Part shown: in pieces, positions 14,538 through 21,575 of the stretch | How the letters are laid out: every line of letters starts with the position of its first letter | Numbering within the stretch: position 1 is the first letter of the stretch | Source of the DNA: Clostridiales bacterium | GTDB taxonomy: Bacteria > Bacillota > Clostridia > Lachnospirales > UBA12420 | DNA: 21,575 nucleotides | Assembly (NCBI GenBank): GCA_003452395.1 | Contig: DMOI01000017.1 | Location: 1 to 21,575, forward strand | Reading direction: 5' to 3' | The notes under the pieces: generated by a model | The model's input: the letters and a program-made list of their open reading frames with translations, nothing else | Told to the model about the DNA's origin: nothing | The model's database searches: none | Program-made: the position numbers and the translations under genes

Positions 14538-14548
14538 ATTATTAGTAT
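14525..14548 (+). promoter_or_regulatory. Operator-like inverted repeat over the -10 region
   Basis: ATACTAATA (14525-14533) and TATTAGTAT (14540-14548) form a perfect 9-bp inverted repeat with a 6-nt centre, covering the proposed -10 box and start point. This is the geometry of a dimeric repressor site; being wholly A+T-rich it may also be chance. Confidence 0.4.
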
Positions 14549-14566
14549 TAGAGGAAGGTGAAGCCA

Positions 14567-16162
14567 TTGCAAATATTATTTGAAGGCGCGACTGAAACTG
14601 TTACAGGTTCATGTACATTAGTAAAAGCGAATGATAAAAATATACTTATTGACTGTGGCTTATATGAGGGGAATGCAGTAGAACATTTAAATACAAGAAA
14701 TCTAAATTTTAATCCAAAGGATATTGACTATATATTGCTTACTCATGCACATATAGACCATAGTGGAAGAATTCCTTATTTAGTAAAAAAAGGTTTTAAA
14801 GGTAAGGTTATTTGCACAAAGCCTACAAAGGATTTGTGTGATATTATGTTGCCAGATAGTGGGTATATTCAGCAAAAAATGAAAAAATGGGATATGCCAA
14901 ATAAAAAGAAAAAAGAGGTAATTTTATATGATATGGAAGATGCATATAAAAGCTTAACTTTTTTTGAGTGTGTAGATTATAACAAAGAAATTGAGTTTGG
15001 AAATAATATACACATAAAAATGATAAATTCAGGACATATGCTAGGTTCAGCATTTATCGAGATGTATGTTAAGGAAAATGACAAGGAAACAAAGATAGTT
15101 TTTACAGGTGATATTGGCAATCAGAATAATAATATGTTGCCCAATTATGAAAGTCTAGAAAGTGCAGACATAGTTGTGATTGAAGCGACTTATGGAGATA
15201 GATTGCATGACGAAGTAGTAAGCGTAGAGGAACAGATAAGACAAGCAATAATTGATACAGTTAATCAAAAAGGAAAATTATTGATTCCAGCTTTTGCAGT
15301 AGGAAGAACGCAAGAGTTGGTTAAATATATTAAAAGCATTTATGGAGGTCTAGATGAGAAGTATAAAGTACCAGTATATGTGGACAGCCCACTTGCGATA
15401 AAAGCTTTTGATAAATTATTACAAAACATTGATTATTTAAACGAAGAAATTAAGCAAGAATATCAAAAAAAAGAAGAGTTTTTAATGTTTGAAGAACTAA
15501 AACTTGTCAGCGAATTAGACGAGTCAACGTATTTATCTACGAAAGATGAGAGTATGATAATAATATCAGCTAGTGGGATGGCTGATTTTGGTAGAGTAAA
15601 ACAACATTTAATAAATAACATAAGCGACGAGAGAAACACTATAATATTTAGTGGATATGTGGCAGAGGGAACACTCGGACGAGAAATAAGAAAAGGGAAA
15701 AGAAATATTAAAATAAGTGGAGAGAAGTACAAACAAAGAGCTAAAATAAAAACACTACAAGGAATGTCAGGACATGTTGACATGCAAGGGTTGATAGATT
15801 TTATAGAGAACTTTAAGAAAAAACCGAAACAAATATATATAAATCATGGAAATGGTGAAGCAAAGGAAAATTTACAAAGAGAACTTGCCAAGATATTATG
15901 CAAAGATGCGGAAGTAATAGTGCCTAAAAGAGATATAGCTTATGAAATAAAGAATATTTTGACATCTAAAGTTAAATCAAAGTTTAACTTAGAGGAGTTT
16001 TATGACCAAAAGCTTAGTGCACAAGAAAAAATATTATTTAGCATATATGGAGAAGGAATAGCCAATTATGCATATTTCCAAAGTGATTCAGAAATTCCGA
16101 GTGGTAAACTAGCTAAAAAACAAATTGAAAATCTAGATAAATTAGGGTACTGGGCTAGCTAA
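14567..16162 (+). CDS. Metallo-beta-lactamase fold, beta-CASP ribonuclease-like protein
   Basis: 531 residues from TTG 14567, which sits 6 bases after AGGTG (14556-14560) and gives the family's normal beginning (QILFEGATETVTGSCTLV); the GTG at 14558 lies inside the RBS. Metal-site motifs: HAHIDH (60-65), SGHMLGSA, FTGDIG and, near the end, the lone INHGNGEAKENL. Beta-CASP signatures: EATYGDR, PAFAVGRTQEL, ASGMADFGRVKQH, SGYVAEGTLGREI and MSGHVDMQGL (RMMBL domain). Relatives (CPSF-73/YSH1-like, RNase J relatives) cut RNA with two zinc ions. An extra ~65-residue C-terminal part beyond the RMMBL domain (KSKFNLEEFYDQKLSAQEK and on) is unassigned. The gene is followed after 19 bases by queH, probably in the same mRNA. 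Confidence 0.9.
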   Translation: MQILFEGATETVTGSCTLVKANDKNILIDCGLYEGNAVEHLNTRNLNFNPKDIDYILLTHAHIDHSGRIPYLVKKGFKGKVICTKPTKDLCDIMLPDSGYIQQKMKKWDMPNKKKKEVILYDMEDAYKSLTFFECVDYNKEIEFGNNIHIKMINSGHMLGSAFIEMYVKENDKETKIVFTGDIGNQNNNMLPNYESLESADIVVIEATYGDRLHDEVVSVEEQIRQAIIDTVNQKGKLLIPAFAVGRTQELVKYIKSIYGGLDEKYKVPVYVDSPLAIKAFDKLLQNIDYLNEEIKQEYQKKEEFLMFEELKLVSELDESTYLSTKDESMIIISASGMADFGRVKQHLINNISDERNTIIFSGYVAEGTLGREIRKGKRNIKISGEKYKQRAKIKTLQGMSGHVDMQGLIDFIENFKKKPKQIYINHGNGEAKENLQRELAKILCKDAEVIVPKRDIAYEIKNILTSKVKSKFNLEEFYDQKLSAQEKILFSIYGEGIANYAYFQSDSEIPSGKLAKKQIENLDKLGYWAS

Positions 16163-16181
16163 TAAAAAGGAAGGTACGCAT

Positions 16182-16784
16182 ATGAAGATGAATTATCAGA
16201 AAGTTTTAGATGAAATTTTAAAAGAAACGACAGCTATGCAAAGGAAGCCGAAACTTCTGTTGCATAGCTGTTGTGCGCCCTGTAGCACTTATGTTATTGA
16301 GTATTTATTAAGTTACTTTGATATAAGCGTTTTATATTATAATCCTAATATATATCCGGAGGAAGAATATTTAAAGAGGAAGGATGAGCAAATACGGCTT
16401 ATAAATGAAATAAAACAAGATAAGTATATTAATATAATAGATATAGAATATGAGAGAGAAAAATTTGAACAAATAGCATTAGGCTATGAAGGTGAAAAAG
16501 AGGGCGGAGCTCGCTGTGTTAGGTGTTTTAGATTTAGAATGATAAGGACTGCAGAGATAGCAAAAGAAAAAAGCTATGATTATTTTTGTACTACTCTCAC
16601 TGTGAGCCCACATAAAAATGCAGAAAAAATAAATGAGATAGGGGAGCTAATACAAAAAGAAGTAGGCATAAAGTGGCTTTATTCTGATTTCAAGAAGAAT
16701 GAGGGCTATAAAAAGTCAATAGAATTAAGTAAAAAATATGATTTGTATAGGCAAGATTATTGTGGGTGTGAGTATTCTAAATAA
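16182..16784 (+). CDS. queH: Epoxyqueuosine reductase QueH
   Basis: 200 residues. QueH (formerly DUF208) reduces epoxyqueuosine to queuosine at position 34 of tRNAs with GUN anticodons, using a [4Fe-4S] cluster, and replaces cobalamin-dependent QueG in many anaerobes. Visible motifs: HSCCAPC (Cys 30, 31, 34), RCVRC (Cys 112, 115) and the C-terminal YCGC (Cys 194, 196), the family's usual cysteine set; TTLTVSPHKN and GVGI-like KEVGIKWLYSDFKKNEGY are also typical. RBS AAGGAAGG is about 8 bases before ATG 16182. It lies 19 bases after the MBL-fold gene, and both may act in RNA metabolism. Confidence 0.94.
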   Translation: MKMNYQKVLDEILKETTAMQRKPKLLLHSCCAPCSTYVIEYLLSYFDISVLYYNPNIYPEEEYLKRKDEQIRLINEIKQDKYINIIDIEYEREKFEQIALGYEGEKEGGARCVRCFRFRMIRTAEIAKEKSYDYFCTTLTVSPHKNAEKINEIGELIQKEVGIKWLYSDFKKNEGYKKSIELSKKYDLYRQDYCGCEYSK

Positions 16785-16858
16785 TAGAAAAAGAGTATAT
16801 TAATCTCCTCAGTCTCTGTTGCGTGGTAGTTCATTCAAAAAAAGTTTCAGAATTGGGC

Positions 16859-16886
16859 TTTACAAATTGTATAAATGTGATATAAT
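16859..16886 (+). promoter_or_regulatory. ileS: Promoter of the T-box/ileS unit
   Basis: TTTACA at 16859-16864, 16-nt spacer, TATAAT at 16881-16886, placed at the expected distance before the T-box stem I. Confidence 0.7.
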
Positions 16887-17104
16887 TGGTAATAATTAAA
16901 ACGTTGATTGGAAGAGTATGTATACAAGGAAAGTTAAGCGAGCTAGGATGTGGTGTGAGCCTAGTCAAGTACAGTATGCAGAAAATCATCCATGAGTAGT
17001 TAAAAGAACGTGACTAGTAGTGGCAAGGCTTGCCTGCCATATATTAATAGATGCTAGACATTAGTAAAGTTAAACGTATGCCTGCGTTAAAGGAAAACGA
17101 GAAA

Positions 17105-17183
17105 GTTTAAATTTGAAACTGAAAGTGAAAAGTTATAAAGAACTATAACTCTCAACTTTCAACTTTCAACTTTCAACTTAAAC
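17105..17183 (+). repeat. Long imperfect hairpin with TTTCAAC tandem repeats inside the T-box leader
   Basis: GTTTAAATTTGAAACTGAAAG (start 17105) folds back on a right arm (17144-17183) that holds four tandem copies of a CAACTTT-like 7-mer and ends CTTAAAC; the loop is AAGAAC. It lies just before the T-box bulge sequence. Similar repeated GTTGAAA units occur as dispersed repeats in clostridial genomes, so this is probably an inserted repeat. Confidence 0.65.
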
Positions 17184-17206
17184 AAAGGTGGTACCACGGG
17201 TAAAAG

Positions 17207-17250
17207 ACTCGTCCTAGATTATTATATTAATAATTTACGACGAGTTTTTT
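17207..17250 (+). terminator. T-box regulated terminator
   Basis: ACTCGTC (17207-17213) pairs with GACGAGT (17239-17245), followed by TTTTTT; one arm overlaps the antiterminator region just after the T-box motif. Confidence 0.85.
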
Positions 17251-17286
17251 ATGTTGAAGAATCTTTATAAAAGGAGAGAGAAAATT

Positions 17287-20200
17287 ATGTTATACAAAAA
17301 GGTAGATACAAATCTTAATTTTGTGGAAAGAGAAGAAGAGGTTTTAAAGTTTTGGAAGAAAAAGGATGTATTTAAAAAAAGCATGGAAGAAAAAGAGGGA
17401 TGTCCTGTATTTACATTTTATGATGGGCCACCTACAGCAAATGGTATGCCACATGCAGGTCATATAATAACACGTGTTATAAAGGATATAATACCTAGAT
17501 ACAGAACTATGAAGGGGTACAAGGTATTAAGAAAAGCAGGATGGGATACTCATGGATTGCCAGTTGAACTTGAGGTGGAAAAAGAGCTAGGGCTTGATGG
17601 AAAAGAACAAATTGAAAAATACGGAATAGAGCCATTTATAAAGAAGTGTAGAGAAAATGTTTGGAAGTACAAATCATTGTGGGAAGAGTTTAGCGATAAA
17701 GTAGGTTTTTGGGCTGATATGGATGATCCATACGTTACATATGATAATAAATACATAGAATCTGTATGGTGGTCACTAAAAGAAATATGGAATAAAGAAT
17801 TACTTTACAAAGGACATAAAATAGTGCCTTACTGTCCAAGATGTGGTACGCCACTGTCTAGTCATGAGGTTGCACAAGGCTATAAAGATGTTAAGGATAA
17901 AACAGTGGTTGTTAAATTTAGGCTAAAAGATAAAAAAAATGAGTATTTCTTGGCTTGGACAACAACGCCATGGACACTGCCTTCGAATGTAGCTTTAGCG
18001 GTAAATCCGAATGAAACATACGTAAAGGTGAAATGTAACGAAGAATATTATATACTCGCAGAAGCACTTGTAGAAAGCGTGGTAGAAGAAGAATATGCGT
18101 TGATGGAAAAGTATACTGGTAAAGACTTAGAATATATGGAATATGAACCATTATTTGATTTTACAAAGCCAGACAAAAAGGCTTTTTATGTGGCATGTGC
18201 AGACTACGTAACTCTCACAGATGGTACAGGTATAGTTCATACTGCTCCTGCATTTGGGATAGAGGATGCAGATACAGGGCATAGATATGATTTGCCATTT
18301 GTGCAGCTTGTCGACTTTCAAGGCAAGTTTGTTGAGGAAGTGGAGCCGTGGAAAGGTATATTTGTAAAAAAAGCTGACCCACAGATAATAACATATTTAG
18401 ATAATATGAATTTAATATATAAGGAAATGGAACATGAACATTCTTATCCTCACTGTTGGAGATGTGATACGCCACTTTTATATTATGCAAAAGATACATG
18501 GTTTATAAAGATGACAGAAGTAAAGGACCGACTAATAGCAAATAATAATACAATAAATTGGCTTCCAAAGACTATAGGTGAAGGACGGTTCGGGAATTGG
18601 ATAGAAAATGTGACTGATTGGGCATTATCGCGTGACCGATATTGGGGTACGCCACTTCCTATATGGGAGTGTGAGTGTGGACATAGACATATGATAGGTA
18701 GCATAGCAGAGCTTAAAAGCATGAGTAAAAACTGTCCTAGCGATATAGAGCTGCATAAGCCCTATATAGATAACGTATTTATAAAGTGTGACAAGTGTGG
18801 AAATGATATGAAAAGAGTAAGTCAAGTAATAGATTGCTGGTATGACTCAGGAGCAATGCCTTTTGCACAGTGGCACTATCCATTTGAAAACAAAGAAATA
18901 TTCGATGAAAATTTTCCAGCAGATTATATAAGTGAGGCAGTAGATCAAACAAGAGGATGGTTTTATTCATTACTCGCAATATCGACTGTATTATTTGATG
19001 AAGCAGCATATAAGAATGTAATAGTTTTAGGTCATCTGCAAGACAAAAATGGTAAGAAAATGAGTAAGTCTAAAGGCAATGGAATTGAGCCAATGGATGT
19101 TTTAAACAAATACGGGGCAGATGCGACGAGATGGTACTTTCTAGCAAGTAGTGCGCCATGGTTACCTACGAAATTTAATGAAGAGTATTTGGTAGAGTTT
19201 CAAAGAAAGTTTATGGGTACACTGTGGAATACGTATGCATTCTACGTGTTATATGCAAATATAGATGATTTTAATCCTACAAGACATAAACTAGAATATG
19301 ACAAACTAGGAGTAATGGATAAATGGGTATTATCAAGACTTAATACAGTTATAAAAAATGTTGACCAATATCTGGATACGTACTATGTAACAGAAGCTAC
19401 TCGTGAACTTGATGATTTTGTAGATGAATTAAGTAACTGGTATGTAAGGCGATCTAGAGAAAGATTCTGGGCAAAAGGTATGGAGCAAGACAAAATAAAT
19501 GCATACATGACTCTATACACTGTGATTTGTGGACTTGCAAAGGTATCAGCACCATTTACACCTTTTATGGTAGAGGGGATATATCAAAATTTAGTGAAAA
19601 GTGTGGATGAAAAAGCAAAAGAAAGCGTTCATTTATGCGATTATCCTAAATATGAAAAATCTCACATTGATAAGGAACTTGAAGACAACATGGACTTAGT
19701 ATTAAAGATAGTTGTAGCAGGACGTGCTTGCAGAAATATTTCAAATATAAAAAACAGACAGCCAGTATCAAAAATATTAGTAAAAACAGAGCACAAGTTG
19801 CCAGAAAACTTTGTAAATGTAGTTAAAGACGAGCTAAATGTAAAACAATGTGAATTTAAAGATAATTTATCAGAGTTTACAACATATGTATTTAAACCAC
19901 AACTTAAAACGGTAGGACCAAAATATGGAAATCAAGTAGGCGCTATACGCCAAAAGCTTACTAATATTGATGGTAATGAGGCACATGAAGAACTGGTAAG
20001 TGTGGGACTACTGAGATTTGAGATAGATGAGCAAATAATTGAGCTAACAGCTGAAGATTTGCTTATCGAAATAGAAAAAAAAGAAGGATATGTAGTTAGC
20101 GAAGAAAGAAAAACAGTAGTAGTTATGGAAACGGAACTGACAGAAGAACTGATAGAAGAAGGGTTTGTACGTGAGCTAATAAGCAAAATCCAAACTATGA

Positions 20201-20409
20201 GAAAAGAAGCAGATTTTGAAGTTCAAAATCATATAAAATTAATGTACAAAGGAACAGAAAGGATAGAAAAGATAATAGAAAAAAACAAAGCAGAAATAGC
20301 ATATGAAACATTGGCGGACACTATAATTGTAGGCATTAATGGTGGGTACGAAAAGGAATGGGATGTAAACGGAGAAACAGTGAAGATGAGTGTAGAGAAG
20401 GTAAGATAG
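17287..20409 (+). CDS. ileS: Isoleucyl-tRNA synthetase, long IleRS2-like form
   Basis: 1040 residues; charges tRNA-Ile with isoleucine. I chose ATG 17287 after AAAGGAGAGAG; the in-frame ATG at 17251 lies directly on the terminator tail. Motifs: PPTANGMPHAGH (class I HIGH motif, His 56 and 59), WDTHGLPVE, YCPRCGTP, the editing domain with WTTTPWTLPSN and GTGIVHTAPAFG, ILGH-like VLGHLQDKNGKKMSKSKGNG (KMSKS at 591-595), and WFYSLLAIS. The C-terminal anticodon-binding region is long, ends without the zinc finger of the standard ~930-residue bacterial form, and has DUF5915-like sequence. Such IleRS2 enzymes resemble eukaryotic and mupirocin-insensitive ones. The specifier codon of the T-box leader confirms the identity. 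Stop is TAG. Confidence 0.96.
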   Translation: MLYKKVDTNLNFVEREEEVLKFWKKKDVFKKSMEEKEGCPVFTFYDGPPTANGMPHAGHIITRVIKDIIPRYRTMKGYKVLRKAGWDTHGLPVELEVEKELGLDGKEQIEKYGIEPFIKKCRENVWKYKSLWEEFSDKVGFWADMDDPYVTYDNKYIESVWWSLKEIWNKELLYKGHKIVPYCPRCGTPLSSHEVAQGYKDVKDKTVVVKFRLKDKKNEYFLAWTTTPWTLPSNVALAVNPNETYVKVKCNEEYYILAEALVESVVEEEYALMEKYTGKDLEYMEYEPLFDFTKPDKKAFYVACADYVTLTDGTGIVHTAPAFGIEDADTGHRYDLPFVQLVDFQGKFVEEVEPWKGIFVKKADPQIITYLDNMNLIYKEMEHEHSYPHCWRCDTPLLYYAKDTWFIKMTEVKDRLIANNNTINWLPKTIGEGRFGNWIENVTDWALSRDRYWGTPLPIWECECGHRHMIGSIAELKSMSKNCPSDIELHKPYIDNVFIKCDKCGNDMKRVSQVIDCWYDSGAMPFAQWHYPFENKEIFDENFPADYISEAVDQTRGWFYSLLAISTVLFDEAAYKNVIVLGHLQDKNGKKMSKSKGNGIEPMDVLNKYGADATRWYFLASSAPWLPTKFNEEYLVEFQRKFMGTLWNTYAFYVLYANIDDFNPTRHKLEYDKLGVMDKWVLSRLNTVIKNVDQYLDTYYVTEATRELDDFVDELSNWYVRRSRERFWAKGMEQDKINAYMTLYTVICGLAKVSAPFTPFMVEGIYQNLVKSVDEKAKESVHLCDYPKYEKSHIDKELEDNMDLVLKIVVAGRACRNISNIKNRQPVSKILVKTEHKLPENFVNVVKDELNVKQCEFKDNLSEFTTYVFKPQLKTVGPKYGNQVGAIRQKLTNIDGNEAHEELVSVGLLRFEIDEQIIELTAEDLLIEIEKKEGYVVSEERKTVVVMETELTEELIEEGFVRELISKIQTMRKEADFEVQNHIKLMYKGTERIEKIIEKNKAEIAYETLADTIIVGINGGYEKEWDVNGETVKMSVEKVR

Positions 20410-20473
20410 AGCATGTAGGGAATGTAATATACAAGAATAATTAATGAATTTTAAAAATGATTATTTACTAGAT

Positions 20474-20499
20474 AAGGACTTTCCGTAAGGGAGGTTCTT
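20474..20499 (+). terminator. Probable terminator of ileS
   Basis: AAGGACTTTCC (20474-20484) pairs over all 11 positions, with G-T wobbles, with GGGAGGTTCTT (20489-20499) around a GTAA loop; a T-rich tail follows. Confidence 0.55.
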
Positions 20500-20571
20500 T
20501 ATTGTGTTTAATCTCTTTGGGTTTAAAAGCAAAAAGACGAAAATAATTCGACATTATTATGTGAAAATGTC

Positions 20572-20600
20572 TTGAAATAAATATAATACTAGTGTAAAAT
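20572..20600 (+). promoter_or_regulatory. Promoter of the HAMP sensor gene
   Basis: TTGAAA at 20572-20577, 17-nt spacer, TAAAAT at 20595-20600. The 20410-20571 stretch before it holds only the ileS terminator. Confidence 0.55.
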
Positions 20601-20661
20601 AGATGCATGAAATAGATTTCTTTATATTTGGGTGCGTAATCTGATTTGGGGAGTGGTGGAC

Positions 20662-21575
20662 TTGAGTAGAAATATAGATATGAAAAATAAAGATATATTA
20701 AATGCGAGTAGAATACATAGATTAAGTTTAGGTATTAAAATAACAATCATCCTGACTGTGCTAATTACATTGGTATCTGCCATTTCTAGTTTGACTATTT
20801 ATGATTTGAGTTATAAAGCCTTAAAAGAAGAAATTCGGGAAAATCTTATTTTACTTGCTTCACATGCGGCTGTGACATTAGACGCTGAGGAACTCGCAAA
20901 GATCACTAAACCAGAAGATGAAGGGAATGAAACATATTTAAAACTACAAAAACAGCTACAAAAGGTTAAAGATTCATGCAAGGGAAAGCTTAGATATGTA
21001 TATACATTAAATAAGCATAATGATGAGTATGTGTATATTATTGATGCAACTCCGGCGGAAGATGAGGAGAACCATTCGCAGATAGGAGAAAAATTTGTTG
21101 CGGAAGATTATACTTATATAGAAAGTGCATTTTATGAGGCGACGGCAGAAATAAAACCTACAGATGATGAAGTATATGGAGGTAGTATTCAAACGGGCTA
21201 TGCACCTATAAAAGATGATAATGGGAATGTGAAGGGAGTACTTGCCATAGATATGGACGTAATGGTCCTTGCTGAGAAAGAGAAAATGATGAAAGAAGCA
21301 GGGGTTACGGCCTTGGGACTGGCATTTACACTTTCGATATTATTTAGTTTCTTTTTTGCAAAATATCTAACAAGACCGATAATGGAGCTTACTAGAGGAA
21401 CCAAAAGTGTTGCAGAAGGTAATTTTGATACTATTGTGGAAGTTAATCGAAATGATGAACTAGGAGAGCTTGCAAAGTCTTTTAACTCAATGACGCATGA
21501 CCTCGAAAAATCTCATGAAGAGTTAAAAAATTACAGTGTACAGCTTATTCAGCCTAAATTCCCGAAAATATTATC
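20662..21575 (+). CDS. Membrane sensor with extracellular domain and HAMP, 3' end cut by window
   Basis: 304 residues are visible, open at the right edge. TTG 20662 fits best: GGGGAG (20648-20653) is 8 bases upstream; an in-frame ATG at 20680 has no RBS. Structure: first membrane segment ~24-47, an extracellular region ~48-212 of Cache/CHASE-like look (RYVYTLNKHNDEYVYIIDAT, ending YAPIKDDNGNVKGVLAIDMD, a typical Cache end), second membrane segment ~213-233, then HAMP (YLTRPIMELTRGTKSVAEGNF to ELGELAKSFNSMT) and the start of a coiled coil. The output domain (kinase, GGDEF, PP2C or methyl-accepting) lies outside the window. Confidence 0.85.
   Translation, partial: MSRNIDMKNKDILNASRIHRLSLGIKITIILTVLITLVSAISSLTIYDLSYKALKEEIRENLILLASHAAVTLDAEELAKITKPEDEGNETYLKLQKQLQKVKDSCKGKLRYVYTLNKHNDEYVYIIDATPAEDEENHSQIGEKFVAEDYTYIESAFYEATAEIKPTDDEVYGGSIQTGYAPIKDDNGNVKGVLAIDMDVMVLAEKEKMMKEAGVTALGLAFTLSILFSFFFAKYLTRPIMELTRGTKSVAEGNFDTIVEVNRNDELGELAKSFNSMTHDLEKSHEELKNYSVQLIQPKFPKIL

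Larger units (their letters stand above)
16905..17250 (+). promoter_or_regulatory. T-box leader, isoleucine-specific
   Basis: The leader has the T-box bulge sequence AAAGGTGGTACCACGG (17184-17199), a distal stem I with CTAGG/CCTAG around GTGGTGTGAG, and a specifier loop with AGTATGCAGAAAATC in which ATC (16985-16987) is an Ile codon. It senses uncharged tRNA-Ile: when bound, the antiterminator forms and ileS is transcribed; otherwise the terminator at 17207-17250 forms. The specifier agrees with the downstream gene. The leader is longer than usual because of an extra hairpin (separate entry). Confidence 0.9.

Noticed and set aside
17144..17180. Tandem CAACTTT units as a CRISPR or minisatellite array.
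   Set aside because: The unit is only 7 bases with no spacers, and it forms one arm of a hairpin.
17251..17286. ileS start at the upstream in-frame ATG 17251.
   Set aside because: It sits directly after the terminator T run without RBS; ATG 17287 follows AAAGGAGAGAG.
1..21575. tRNA or rRNA genes.
   Set aside because: No cloverleaf with T-loop GTTCRA plus CCA end or rRNA words was seen on either strand.

Overview
The window comes from a low-GC Gram-positive bacterium, most likely an anaerobic Clostridia-type Firmicute. The evidence is A+T-rich coding, consensus sigma-A promoters (TTGACA-17-TACAAT), strong AGGAGG-type ribosome binding sites, a T-box leader before ileS, and QueH instead of QueG. 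I cannot name genus or species.

Layout. (1) 1-1296: the 3' part of a surface-type gene with a type IV pilin-like N-terminal helix and a DUF6273-like C-terminal domain. Its last ~120 coding bases switch abruptly to GC-rich, C-ending codons and end in a TTCG-loop hairpin, the pattern of a variable region of a diversity-generating retroelement (DGR). No reverse transcriptase or template repeat lies in the window. (2) 1297-2619: a terminator, a doubtful tiny ORF, a CYTH phosphatase gene broken by one amber codon, and a ~270 bp MITE-like element. (3) 2576-5910: an operon of a small membrane-type protein, TelA, a protein of unknown function and a degenerate TerD-like protein. (4) 5943-8219: an orphan ABC-exporter membrane domain with no ATPase half, and a convergent citrate-lyase-beta-like (HpcH/HpaI) gene. 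(5) 8482-14390: a P-type Ca2+-ATPase, TerD, an AIM24-family protein, a second TerD, and an ATP-grasp gene carrying two frameshifts. (6) 14508-16784: a beta-CASP metallo-beta-lactamase-fold ribonuclease-like protein and queH. (7) 16859-20499: a T-box(Ile)-controlled long-form isoleucyl-tRNA synthetase; the leader contains an extra long hairpin. (8) 20572 to the end: a membrane sensor with HAMP domain, cut by the window edge.

Regions 3 to 5 read as one Ter stress-response island: TelA, Ca2+-binding TerD proteins, a calcium pump, AIM24, and two enzymes (CitE-like and ATP-grasp) of the biosynthetic module predicted in the literature to accompany Ter systems. Here that module looks partly decayed: the ATP-grasp gene is out of frame and no phosphoribosyltransferase or HAD partner is in the window. 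The two most interesting items are the putative DGR-diversified pilin-like protein at the left edge and the unusual Ter island with its degenerate TerD and two unrecognised members.
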